A stretch of DNA of 64,000 bases from Phytophthora colocasiae (lineage: Eukaryota; Oomycota; Peronosporomycetes; Peronosporales; Peronosporaceae): the NCBI GenBank assembly GCA_018806915.1, contig JAGKQI010000094.1:992001-1056000 (forward strand). Direction: 5' to 3'. Position 1 is the first letter of the stretch. Every line of letters starts with the position of its first letter. A program made the position numbers and the translations under genes. The notes beneath the pieces are model-generated. The model ran no database searches and was not told the DNA's origin. It was given only the letters and a program-made list of their open reading frames with translations. This document shows positions 1-11,588 of the stretch, one piece after another.

Positions 1-497
1 ATGCAGCTTTGGTTGTCCTCATATATAGTGTTAGCCTGCGTTGTAGCAAAGCCAAGTTCTTTGAGGAGAAGTTTGAGGAATATCATCTCTTGCATGCAGT
101 GACACAGGGCGATATATTCTGCCTCTGTTGTAGAGAGAACCACTGTGTGGTGCTTACGGGAGAGCCATGAGATCGGGACTGCTTGCGAGCATATACACAT
201 ATCCACCAACAGAACGTCTCGTGTCGGGACAATTAGCATAGACAGAGTCACTGTAGGCAAGTAGCTGATCGGCTAGATTCTCCGAGGTAATGTCGGATGA
301 GCCTCCCAGAACGAGACCGTATTCTTTCGTTCCTGACAGATACTTAAGACCACGAATGACTGCTTTCCAGTGTTCTATGCCTGTATTGGCTAGGAACTGA
401 CTGACTTCACGCATGTAGAATGCCATGTCGGGTCGTGTCCCATGACACTGCCTACGGCTTGGCGATACGGAATTGAACTCATCGCATCTTTCTCTTA
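1..497 (-). pseudogene. Ty1/copia pol C-terminal fragment (end of RT plus RNase H), antisense
   Basis: Read on the minus strand, this carries the end of a copia reverse transcriptase (SIPYRQAVGSVM), the TRPDMAFYMREVSQF motif and the start of the RNase H region. The window edge cuts it; the second copy at 45425-46142 shows the rest, including the ADIFTKALD ending. It joins head-on at about 497/498 to a plus-strand copia pol fragment, so two elements of opposite orientation have been fused. It cannot be functional. Confidence 0.8.
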
Positions 498-3400
498 CGC
501 ATTGCTGGGGTTGGAACCGTAGCTCTAAGCACCGATGTTAATGGTGAACAAGTTGAAGTCCGGTTGAATGATGTAGTTTATGTCCCTGGAGCCGAATTTG
601 GTTTGTTTTGGCCTGGTTTAGCGGCTGAGCAAGGATTTGCCTTTGATTTCGATCGTGATACACTGAGCTTCAGAGTCTTGCAAGAAGGACGCATAGTGTT
701 AGTTGCCTCTCCGTATGAAGCTACCTGGGGATTCTTTGCAGTTCACGCGACTACTGAAAGACTCGAACGATCCCTAGGAGGTAGATTTGGCAACGCTACA
801 AGAGTTGACGGAGTAGCATCGCTTGAGATCTGGCATGAAAGACTCGGACACACCTGCCCTCAATACTTGAATCATGACGGATAAAGGACTCGTTTGGGGG
901 ATGGTTTTGACTCATTGACAACTCGGAAATTGTGATGCGTGTCATGTTGAAAAGCAGAAAAAAACTCCAAATCGCAAGAATCTGGATCGAAAGACCAACT
1001 CACCAAACCAAGTGGTGTACGCGGACCTATTAATTCCTGGTCAAGGAAATGGAACGCGTTTTGAAGCAGTTCTTGTTCTAATGGACGGTTTTTCTTGCTT
1101 TGTAACTATTCACTAGCTGAAAAGTAAGGATAGCTCTGTCGTGAATAAGCACATCATGGAATATGTAGTGTGGGCTGAGCGTCAAGCCGGACGAGGTGAA
1201 CCTGCTGTCGGACAAGTCGTGTACGAAGTAAAAGAAGTATTGACCGACAAAGGTGGTGAATTTTGCAATGAAGCAATCGAGAAATGGTACGCATCTCGTG
1301 GTATTGAACATGTACGAGTTGGACCAAAGAGCTCTCAGTTAAACCTGTGTGAAAGAACTCATCAGAGCTTGGTTGGAATGATGAAGGCGATGATGTGCCA
1401 GTCTGGTTTACCACGCAGCTTCTGGCCTGAAGCACTTATGAATGCAGTGTACATTAAGAACCGAGTGTACAACAAGGGCACAGATGGTATCCCGTTCGCT
1501 GGCGTACGTGCACGTTCCGATTTCTCCTGGATGCAGAAAGCATCAAGACAACGCCAAACTGGGTTATGTTCTAGGCTATGCAGAGGATGTAATTGGGTGT
1601 AAGGTGTTCTTTCCTGATGAACACACAGCAAAATTTGTACCAGATTTAAGGGTGGCAGAAGACGTCATGTATCGTGATCGGTATGAAGTGACTTCAGAGG
1701 ATATTGATCTTGAGTCTCTGCTCTTTAAAACAACAAGTGATATCAGTGCTGAGCGTGAAAATTCAAGCTCTTCAGGGGTATACACTCAAAGTATTGCGTG
1801 GTCTGGAAAGAAGACGGAGACATACCCGCACAAATTTCCAGTTGCTACTGAAGTAAACGAGACCATTGATATGCACAATGTGGATCTCGAGGAAGGCGAA
1901 GGCTGTGCAACTGATCAAACCTGTGATAGTGGCTCTGTATCTGTGGATCATGAAGAAGTGTTTGAGCAAACAGATTGTCGTGAGGATACTGAAGATGCTA
2001 CTCGAGTGTTCTGTGGAGAAACTATTGCACAGATTGATGGAGTGACAGTCGCTATTCATGATGTGATTACTAAATGCTGTGACGCTGTTATGACTCAGAA
2101 GGCTGAAAGTGCAGCAGGAACAATACTGAGACGGTCAAGTTCAGCGAGTGAAGCTTCAGATGAAAATGAGTCTGTTGCAGGGGTATGTGGATCAACTGCT
2201 GAAGAACAAAACTTTGAAGAAAATGATCACGAGGACGATGATGCTGTGACCGTTGCCAGTAAGTTTGCGGATTCAGATGAAACTAAGATGAATAACTTGC
2301 AGTCTGTACCAGAAAGTGTTGATGCAAGTATGCTGCTACCGCAAAAGCTGTCTGGGAAGCGCTCACACCGTGATGAAACTGGATCAGAAGAAGATCGTAT
2401 TAAGTGTGGTGCTGATAAGCAAGAGCCAAAGAGTAAGCGAGTGAGACTCGTGAATGTCGCGAACGTCGACGTCCTAGCTACTTAGCTGATTACGTGGTGA
2501 ATGCTACCCAGGCAACTTCACGTGATCTCGACAAAAATGGACGTCCTATCCGAGCTGCAAACGTGAAAATTCCACGTAACCATCGAGAAGCGATGAGATC
2601 GGAGTATGCAAAGATGTGGCAAATGACTGAGCTTGAAGAGATGGCTGCTTTGAAGGCAAAGGGTGTTATGGAAGAGATTACACGCGGTGAGATGCCTGCA
2701 GATGCCAAGGCTATTCGTGCTGGGTATATGCATTGAAATCGGATCATTTGGGTTATGTGATTCGGTTTAAAGCCGGGATTGTGGCTTTTGGCAACTTTCA
2801 GAGACCTGGAGTAGACTTTCGTGAGACTTTCTCTCCGGTTGCGCGAATGTCTTCGTTTTGATTGTTGGTTGCTCTTTCTGGGGCTTTGGGGCTCACGATG
2901 TTCAGTGGAGATGTAAACACTGCATATCTGAATGCAAACCTTACTATTCGACAGTATCTGAGTTACATCGACGGATTTCCGTGTAAAATCGATGGGAACT
3001 TGTTGGTGGTGCTGAAGGCATTGTACGGGCTACACCGGTCAGGTCGTGAATGGAATAATGAGCTGGATGGGTGGATGAAGAATCGTGGCTACCTGCGATC
3101 ATTGACTGAGCCTTGCTTGTACTATCGGTTTGAAGGAGATACTATGGTATTTGTGCTGACCTATGTGGATGATATCCTTGTGGCAACAAACGATGAAGAA
3201 TGCAAGACGGAGCTGTTCCAACAGATCAATGAAGCTTATGGACTCAAGGATCAAAGTCTGTTGACTGAGTATTTAGGAGTTGAAGTTGAGCAGACAAGTG
3301 AGCAGATTACTATTCGACAAAGCAAGTACACTCGTGAAATCTTGGAACGTTTCGGTTATCAGACTGCTCATTCAGTTGGAAATCCTATGGAGGTAAACGC

Positions 3401-4126
3401 GAGACTTATTCCACTTGCGGACAATGAAGAAAGTGACACCAGCTTCCATATCGAGAAGCGATTGGTATGTTGATGTATCTGGCTACTAGTTCACGTCCAG
3501 ATCTGGCATTTGCGCTTGGACAACTGAGTAGATTTGTTGCTCAGCCCTCTGGGAAACACTTTGGCGCACTCAAGCGCGTGTTGCGTTATCTAGCTGGTAC
3601 TGTCGATTACGGAATCACCTATGACAGACAAACAGACGTGCGTCAAGCTGTGATGTTTGATGGCTTCTGTGATAGTGATTGGGCAAATGACCCTGAGACC
3701 CGACGAAGCACTACTGGGTTCGTGTTTACACTGGCGGGAGGTGCGATTTCGTGGATGTCCAGACGCCAATCTATTGTCGCTCTATCCACCGCTGAAGCTG
3801 AATACGTGGCGGCATGCGAAGCTACTATGGAAGCAGTTACTGAAAGCACTTTCAGCAACTGCTTCCATAGTAGCTTGATATCAAATAAACTGAGAATTGG
3901 TATTGACTGTCAAGCTGATACGATGGTTACTAACCCGACCTACAGTCGTCGCACACGTCACATTGAGCTGCGCTGGCACTACGTGAGAGAGCAAGTGGAA
4001 AAGGGTGTAATTGAACTGCACAAAGTAAAAGGTGACGTGAATCCTGCTGACGCTTTTACGAAGGCGCTCAACAAGAAACGACTGAAGACTCTGCTGAATC
4101 TTGCTAATGTTGGCAATGCAGATTAG
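498..4126 (+). pseudogene. Decayed Ty1/copia pol (protease end, integrase, RT, RNase H), copy 1
   Basis: The fragment opens inside the protease region (RIAGVGT). It then shows the GAG-pre-integrase motif (WHERLGHTCPQY, about 830-865), the integrase core (VYADLLIP near 1015, VLTDKGGEF near 1240, CERTHQS near 1345), the RT core with YVDDILVAT near 3163-3190, and RNase H with ALSTAEAEYVAACEA near 3780-3825, ending at 4126. Gag is missing. The frame is broken at least near 870, 1120, 1500, 2480, 2735, 2860 and 3450. It shares most of its sequence with 46143-49750. A palindrome at 3821-3874 disrupts RNase H. Confidence 0.88.
3821..3874. repeat. 54-bp near-perfect palindrome inside copia RNase H
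   Basis: Two 26-nt arms (3821-3846 and 3849-3874) are reverse complements with one mismatch, separated by 2 nt. The left arm is ordinary RNase H coding sequence (EATMEAV); the right arm is its inverted copy. The copy at 49429-49481 is 1 nt shorter and ends the frame there. Confidence 0.9.
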
Positions 4127-4152
4127 TTCGAAGTTGCACTTCGAGGGAGGCG

Positions 4153-4279
4153 TATTGGTATTCATATTGAAGGTCAACGTTGAAGGTCAATGTGCGACCT
4201 GGACATGGTGAGACTTGACAGATCAAGTTAAGCGCTGTAGGACTGGACAAGCTTAGTGAAGCTGAAACTACCATAGTCA
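4153..4279 (+). repeat. Left part of copia 3' LTR, split by the gypsy insertion
   Basis: A purine-rich run (gagggaggcg) just before 4153 resembles the polypurine tract of the complete copia elements here, where the LTR begins TGTTGG. This one begins TATTGG. The LTR sequence resumes at 17784 after the gypsy element. Uninterrupted version: from 49750. The right end of the LTR was not fixed. Confidence 0.6.
4276..4279. repeat. Target site duplication gtca of the gypsy element, left
   Basis: gtca lies directly before the element (4276-4279) and directly after it (17780-17783). The unoccupied site in the second copy has it once, at 49873-49876. Confidence 0.9.
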
Positions 4280-5745
4280 TGTGGTGAAGCGCGAATAGGA
4301 AATCCGAGAAAAGGCAACGTCAGGCCCAGAGAGAGTCGGATCAAGGGACAGGGGCCTCTGGCGTAGCAAGATACCGGTTGATGACCCCAGATTGCGCGAA
4401 CGACGGCTGACGAATGGACCCGGATCGGTAATCGTCTTGATCACTCCGCAAGTGGATGATGGATGGCGTCTTGGTTGAGTGAGACTAAGCGATCAGAGGG
4501 CCCCGCTGTAAGGTCTCATGTAGTGGCTCAGCACCGGGGAGAAGGAGACCAAAGCAGCGGCAGATCAGGACAGGCACGATATGCTGTGGATCGACAACGA
4601 CCTGATCGTGAGATGCCGTCGAAGAAGGGGGCCGATATCCAACGATCAGTGTGAATTGCACAAGATCAGTGACGCTACACACCGTGTTAAGCCGAAGGAG
4701 ATTCGAAGAGCACCCAAGGAAGCAGTCATGCAGAGGTCATCCCAAGAGGTGATTTCTGGTTCGGACGATGGCGGCAGCATCAGTCGTGCGGGGGAGCGAT
4801 GCTCAAGTACAGGGAGATCTTAAATATCGGTGACGCGGAGATACGAGATCAAGTGAGAAGATTGCCGATCAGGATCATTGTTCAAGCTGGCCGATCAAGG
4901 CTACGGTCAAGACTACTGTTCAGAGCAGCTGATCAAGACTGCCAATCGAGATCGAGATCGATGACCGAGATCGATGACCGAGATCGGTGATCGAGATCGC
5001 GATCAAGGGTTAGGTGAGATCGAGATCGAAGATCGGAGGAGCGGCTGTGTAGCCGGATGTCAGGTGATCGTAGGATAGCAGATGAGGATGGGACTAGTAG
5101 ACATAGGAATAACCATAAACAGAATCGAATTTGCCCTGGACCTCACAAGTGCCTTCGTCCAAGACTGGAACCGGGAATTACATTGGCCCTACAAGCGTCA
5201 AGAAGGTAAGGATACGTGACCTAGTATAGCAGTTAAGTCTGGATAATATATTGGCCAGCTTTGCCCTATCTAGTGAACTATCCTTTACGTGCAAACTACG
5301 GATCGGAAGGAATTGGCTGCTTGGCCTGACGATCTCGTCGACTCTCAACCCATCAAGACACCCGCTATAGGAAGCGGCAAGCATCGTAAAGGAAGGGATC
5401 AGATCCCGAACATTGGACCCTTGAAAAACCTGGATCAAGTACCAGGCACCCGGATCAAGGCTCGAGAACTCGCCTGTGACCCGGATCAACCCCTCCGAGG
5501 TAGAGTGAAGTATTCCCACGCTATCTCATCACCCCTGCGTCCCACAAGACATTCTTCTGACCTTCAAGACATCTTCAGAAGTCACCTGGAAGAGCGTAAC
5601 CCGCCTACCGACGGGTACACAAGGTGAACACTACACGCAGCAAGATCACGGATCATCGGGGGACCCCCTCCGTTTGTCGGTGTCTGGGCGCAAGTGGTGA
5701 TCGAGACCTGCCTCAACGAGATTTTGGCTGATCCGCTCCTCCACA
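4280..5745 (+). repeat. Gypsy 5' LTR, 1466 bp
   Basis: It begins TGTGGTG and ends CTCCACA, and matches 16314-17779 over the same 1466-bp length, with scattered substitutions and two compensating 1-bp indels. A run of GATCGA-type repeats lies near 4944-5010. Promoter elements were not identified. Confidence 0.93.
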
Positions 5746-8378
5746 ATGGTGCGCGTGCCCGGATCTTCTGGTGACTTCGGATATCACCGTGAGTCCCAAG
5801 AAGATGTCAAGGTAAAAGAAGAACAACGGGAAGAAGTGCCTACGAATGTTGGATCGACGGAGGCACCGCTGAAAACGGAAAGATCCACAGATCAGCAGAG
5901 TTCTGGGAGGATCTCTACTGACAAGCACGAGGCAGACCTGGATCGCAATCCAGATCTCGAAGAAAAACCTCGAATTCCTCCCAAGGCCCCTTCGAGGGCC
6001 ATTGCGGATCTCGATGAGAATCGAGATCCGCACACGAGCGATAAGGAATCAGCAAAGCTGAAACCTAATCTGCTCACCAAGTCCACTGTTGCCTCAAGAT
6101 CGACCAAGAAAAAGAAGATCAAGAGCACCCGGACGAAATTGAAAGCTCCAGACTCAGAGCCAGAAGATGTGATCAACCCAGGATCGACGATCACCAAGGA
6201 CGCGATCGAGCAGGCCTATTACAGAATGATGCTAAGTGAGACCTTGCTTAATGATCCCGTTCTTACGATCATACAAGTCCGCCAGATCGGTAATCTCGCC
6301 GGCCCGGTGTCGAAGCCCCGGACTAGCTCGGACCGCCTGAACGCGGTGAAGATTCTACTCGATCTACTCCAAGAAGCCGGTTTAGTGGCTGGAGAGTTCG
6401 ACCCAAACTCTCTATTTGACCTGGAACTGGAAGCGATCCAATCTGCGACCCATGATCTATTCAACTCTCTCAGAATCTTGGTCGGCGAACGCCCACTGAC
6501 GCCCGATCCAGGCTATCAGACTGGATCGTCATGCTACGCGTCAGCGACCTCGGAACCAGATTCCGACAGCCCGAGAAGGCTGCAACGCATGTCGTTGGGC
6601 CCTTCCGGTGCCAAATTCCTGAAATCGCGTATGAAGAAACAAGATACACGATCGGTGGCTGCGAAACGGGAGGCCAAGACGCCTGATCAGCAAGAAAATC
6701 GCCGGATCCGGACAGACCAGACCGCGCCGACGACTAATTCCACTGGATCGAGCAACAAGTTGGACGACTACTTCCAAATGGCGATGGATCGTTTCTTGAA
6801 GGAACGGAGTCTCGCGACGCCCCGATCGCCGATCAAAGGGGAGCTAAATGTTGACATGGAGTCCGTTACGGCCTCAGATCCTGACGCATGGGAATACGAT
6901 CCGGACGATCTGGGCATACCGAGTGCCGGTGGACAGATGTCGAGCCGAGCAGCAATCGCATCCGCGGCGATCGGTCAAGGAGGGTCGTCGATGATCCAGC
7001 GGGTCCGAATTTCAGCGATCTCGGATCTAAAAGATTTTGCGGGTAAAGATTTGGATGAAGATCGCGCCCGGGCCTGGATCGGTAAGGTCAAGTCGGCATT
7101 CCAGCGCGATCAGGCTACGGAAGAAGAGAAATGCCTCACGTTTGCCGATCTGATGGTGGGACCGGCAAAGAACTGGTACAGGCAGCTCAGCCGAACGACG
7201 AAAACCAAGTGGGCGGATCTGTTGGACAGTTTCCAGACCCAGTATTGTGGATTGGGTATGTCGGTCGCGTGGCAATACTATCACGCTCGCAAACGATTCG
7301 CTTCTAGAGCTAAGTTCTGCCACTCCATGTAGCGCCGGGATCCGACCGACACAAACCCGGGGAATCGAGGCACTTTTTCCTGATCAAGTACCATTCCGAC
7401 ATGTAATCTGTGATCCAATCGTAAAATCTTCTCGCTCAAATTCATGATCACTATGTATCGAGTTCGGCTGGGTCTATTTACCACGGTAGGCACCCATTAA
7501 TCGCCTCTGGTCACCCACAATTTCTCCGTCGCCGATCATTTCACTCTCGACGCGGTCTCTTCAGATCCCCCAACTGGGATATGTAGATCTTCCTCCAATT
7601 TTACCGGAAGAGACTCCTCTCGATTATCTCTACCGGCTCAACGTGGTGGCTTTACGTGCTAAATTGAAGATCAAGGATGGGAGCCCTAAGGCCCGCCGGG
7701 AGCATGTAGACCACTACATCGAGACATTGGGAGATCCGGAGTTAGCTGATCGGCTGACCCTACTCCGACTGAGTGACGTCGATGAATTGGAGGAGGTACT
7801 TCGTGCCCGGGAACGGGCGAAAAGCAGACAGCGTAAATCTGCGTCCGGGTCGAAGTACAGACAAAAGGCACCGGCCAGTGCCCCGGCAGCACCCACCCGA
7901 GCGGTGGTACGGGCAATCCAAGCCCAAGACCCGAGCTCGGAATCGGAAGAAATATCCGGATCGGACGGATCCGATTCTGAAGGCGATCTCCGGAGGATAT
8001 ATCTTGCCGCGTCGGAAGACAAGCAGATCGGTACTGGGGGCGCTCTCCACCAACAGGATCAAGCGCGATCGCACGCGAACACGCAAGATCGAGGCCGGAT
8101 CACAGATCGCAGGGGATCGGATCACGATCGAAGTCGCTGTTCGCACTGTGGATCGCGGAAGCACACAGATCTGGACTGCTGGAGACGTCTAACCTGTCAA
8201 GTGCGGAAAGAGGCGTCACCCGACGGATCGCTGTCTATATACCTGCCGTGGTTGTGGGGAGAACCATGAAGCTGGAGAATGCCCCATGGAAGAATTCTAC
8301 AACCAGATCCGCAAGTGGTACGACCCGACCCGACATGCCGGATTGTTCCCCGAGAAGGTGGAAAAGATGTTAAACTAG
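5746..8378 (+). pseudogene. Gypsy gag (capsid and zinc knuckles), broken
   Basis: The ATG at 5746 directly follows the LTR and overlaps the primer site. The first 528 codons run open to 7332: a charged, Ser/Pro-rich N-terminal region, then the retrotransposon gag domain (about residues 425-520, with AWIGKVKSAF and NWYRQL). After YYHARKR near 7300 there are about 300 bases with stops before coding resumes as ETPLDYLYRLN near 7608. A CX2CX4HX4C knuckle lies near 8140-8180. A frameshift near 8198 leads to a second and third Cys cluster (CGKRRHPTDRC, CRGCGENHEAGEC), and the frame stops at 8378. Gag packages the RNA and forms the particle. Confidence 0.82.
5747..5764 (+). other. Primer binding site of gypsy element
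   Basis: tggtgcgcgtgcccggat has the geometry of a complement to a tRNA 3' end: TGG (for CCA), T (discriminator), 7 nt GCGCGTG (acceptor stem), 5 nt CCCGG (T stem), then AT of the T loop. It starts one base after the LTR. The primer would be a tRNA beginning GCGCGTG; its identity was not determined. Confidence 0.75.
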
Positions 8379-8601
8379 GACGCTCGCCGGTTTGGAAACC
8401 GGTACGAGCCGAGCGTTCTGAGTACTGCATCTATGCATATGTGAACAAGAAATCGAGAGATCAAGATAGGGAGAATCCGGATCTGCGCGTTAATACATGT
8501 AAGTTGCATTCGTATACTGCTAAGATCGCGAGCCTTCCCCGGATCGATGAGTTCTCTCGATCTGGTGCATAAGTGGCTTTGGACCTCAAGGAAGGAGAAT
8601 C

Positions 8602-9069
8602 CAGGGGGTACTGGAAATACCACGCACCAGGAAATGGTTCCGCCAAGCCAAGATCTCAGGCAAGATCAATCATGAGAGAGCGATCTTGCTCCTGGACACT
8701 GGCGCCGAGGTATCCATCTTGGATACCGCCTTTGCTCGTAAGGTTGGGTGCCACTTTGACACCAGTCAGAGACAGGAGTGTGTTGGGATCGGGGATAATG
8801 TATACACCACCGAAGGGAGAACGAGGATCAAGATTACGCTTGCGGGATACTTGGTATACTTTTTCGATATTTGGATCGGAGACCTATCCGGACAAGACGC
8901 CATCTTAGGTATGGATTTCATGATTCCGGCTGGGGTCCGGATGGATCTAGCGAAGGGATCGATGTGCTTACCTAATGAAGTGGGGATCCCACTTAGTGGC
9001 CGCAAGAGATTTTACGGGGAGAAGGTAAGACCGCTGTGGACGCAAGACCAGAACCTCAGGAATCCGTAG
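8602..9069 (+). pseudogene. Gypsy aspartic protease
   Basis: The reading frame carries LLLDTGAEVSILD (catalytic D-T-G at about 8695-8703) and the downstream IWIGDLSGQDAILGMDF flap-to-end motif of retropepsins (about 8869-8925). It would mature the Gag-Pol polyprotein. It overlaps the start of the RT frame at 9036 but in another frame, and no clear start codon precedes it, so it was presumably made by frameshift from gag. Confidence 0.8.
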
Positions 9070-11588
9070 AGATCCCCTTACCGTCGGTCGAACGGCCGAC
9101 CTACGTTACGCCGCGATCCATACTCCGCCGAGGTGGGACAACCAAGACCGATCCTGATCCTGCGCCAATATCGAAATTGGCACCTCGATCACCAACCGAT
9201 ACGGCCGAAGTCAAGGTCGCATTCATCGATCCCCAACCGGATCCCATGGATACCCCATCGATTACGATCAGTTCCGACAAGACCCCGAGTGGCGAAGCTG
9301 GGAGCGGTGAGACGGAGACGAATGAGAGCTTGCCAGATCAGGCTCCAGATCGGACAGATCGGACATGCGAAGAAGAGATCGAGGTAAAAACAGAAAAACC
9401 AGATTTTATAATCGAGATCAAACATGTATCCGACGCTGACGCCGGCCCCACGGTTGAGGACACCCCGATCCTGACGGCCAAGGACGATAGACTCCCTGAT
9501 CCATCAACGAACGAACCCGATCCGACATCTCCTGAAGGGATCGAGAACGCCGATCAGACCCACTTACACGAAAGTGGCGATTTTTCGGCCGAAGATCTAG
9601 CCGATAATCTCGCAGTAGTACCAGCGATCCAGATCTCCACCACTGAAGAAGTCAGGATCGAAGATCTGCAAGTAGGAAATCCGGGATCGGCTACCCCGGA
9701 GGAGATCGAGAAACTTCGACAGATTATTTGGAAGAAGCGACATCTCCTGATCGGAAAGGGAAACACACTTCCTCCAGCGGCCAAGGGTGTTATATGCGAT
9801 ATCGACGTGGGTGATGCAAAGCCGATCGCACAACGAGTCCGAAAGGTGGCGCCACAGTTCCGCGAGAAAGTATCGGACCTTATCAAAGGGCTCCTAGCTG
9901 CCAAGATGATTCGGCCATCGACCTCGCCGTGGGCATCGCCGATCGTGGTGATCATCAAGAAGAACGGTGTAGACATCCGACTATGTATCGACTATCGGCT
10001 GGTAACCGGTCTCACAAGGCTGATGATCTACCCGATGCCTCTGATCAATGACCTACTAGAGGACCTTGACAAGGTTCTGTGGTATTGTTCATTAGACATG
10101 GCGAGTGGATTCTGGGTCGTATCAATGACCGATCGAGCTCGCGCGATCTCAGCTTTCATCACTCCATTTGGCCTTTTCGAGTGGAATCGCATGCCGTTCG
10201 GGCTGAAGAACGCCCCTCAGATCTATCAACGTCTGGTGGACAACGCCCTATATGAATTTTTGAAGATCTCCCAGTCAGGGAACACGGAAGACTCTGCAGA
10301 TGTGTTTGAATCAGGGATCCCGGAGGATCCTGGTCGCCCGTCGGTTCTAGGACGGAGATCATACATCGACGATATCTTGATCACGGCTGGATCGTGGGAT
10401 CAAATGTGCGATCGGGTGGAAGACCTATTGGAGGCCTGTGATAAGTGGAATCTCTCGATCAGTGTGGCAAAGAGCTTCTGGGGCATGGATAAGGTGGAAT
10501 ATCTCGGACACAAAGTGTCGATCGATGGATTGGAGGCAAACCCGAAGGACTTGAAATCTCTGACGGATCTACCGTTCCCCGGATCACTCCGATCCATGCA
10601 ATCGTTTCTAGGAAGTTTGAACTACTATAGTCGGTTCATCGAGGATTACGCGGTCTATGCATCGGTCCTGTATGAACTACGTGAAGTGGATCTGCACTAC
10701 ACCTTGTTGGTGGGACGTCGGATCAAGGTCCTAACCCGACACTCCACGCTTGCCTGGCTGTTCAAGTCTGCCGGCCTCCAAGGACGTCTAGGACAATGGT
10801 CTGCACTTCTGTCCCCATGGACGCTCGAGATCACGAAATGTACGAAGGGAGAGGATGAAATACGGGGGGCGATCGCAGCTGATATAACGCCTAGATCGGA
10901 GATCGACGAAGCCCTGATCGCGATCGCGCCACGGAAGGAACCAAAACGTCGGATCCAGATGCCGATCCCCACCGTAGACCCAGATGAGGAGCTGTGGGTT
11001 ATAAGTTTCGACGGGTCGGCACGCGTGAAACGAGGAGGGGGCGCTTTCAGCGCGATCGTGTGGAGTTTGCCGGAATGGAAAGTGATCAAGGCTAGATCAG
11101 ACTACGCGGAGAGCCTTACTGTCAATGAAGCGGAATACCGTGGACTCTTGCTGGGTCTCAGTATGATCGCACAGTTGGAAAGCCGCCGTCTGGTAGTTTG
11201 CGGCGATTAGAACCTAGTGATCCGACAGGTCCGGGGCGAGATCGACTGTAAGGCGCCGGGATTGACGTTACTGAAACAGAAGGTGCTGGATCACTTGCGG
11301 AATTGGGGAGATCATGAGCTTGTCCATGTGAAGAGAGACTGGAATGGGAGCGCAGATAGCTTGGCGAGTGCCGCGCTGCAGCGAGGAAGCGGGATCGAGG
11401 TCCGCGATGAGGCAGATCGGTGTGATCTGATCACCCTGAATCGGCTCGATGAAGTGTTGATCCCTCGAGTTGAAGATCGAACTGTGCAAGTGTCGCGTAC
11501 AGCCCGAGCGCGATCTGGTGCCGCCGTCCTGCGAGAGGAACTGATCCGGGAGATGCGGGTTGATCGGATCAGGAGAGCCTAGGACGAG
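9036..11588 (+). pseudogene. Gypsy pol: RT, damaged RNase H, second RNase H
   Basis: The frame is open from 9036 to a TAG at 11208. After an acidic linker of about 220 residues, the RT core runs from IICWKK-type sequence near 9720 through WASPIVVIIKKNG and MPFGLKNAP to SYIDDILIT (the YxDD motif, near 10360-10385). The usual gypsy RNase H is mostly missing: the text jumps from YELREVD to the tail LVGRRIKVLTRHST near 10700, so its catalytic core is gone. A second RNase H domain follows (FDGSAR, EAEYRGLLLGL, LVVCGD) near 11000-11400; TAG 11208-11210 falls at its third acidic motif, and a further TAG lies at 11580-11582. Extra RNase H domains of archaeal type are known in some plant and oomycete LTR elements. 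Confidence 0.85.
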
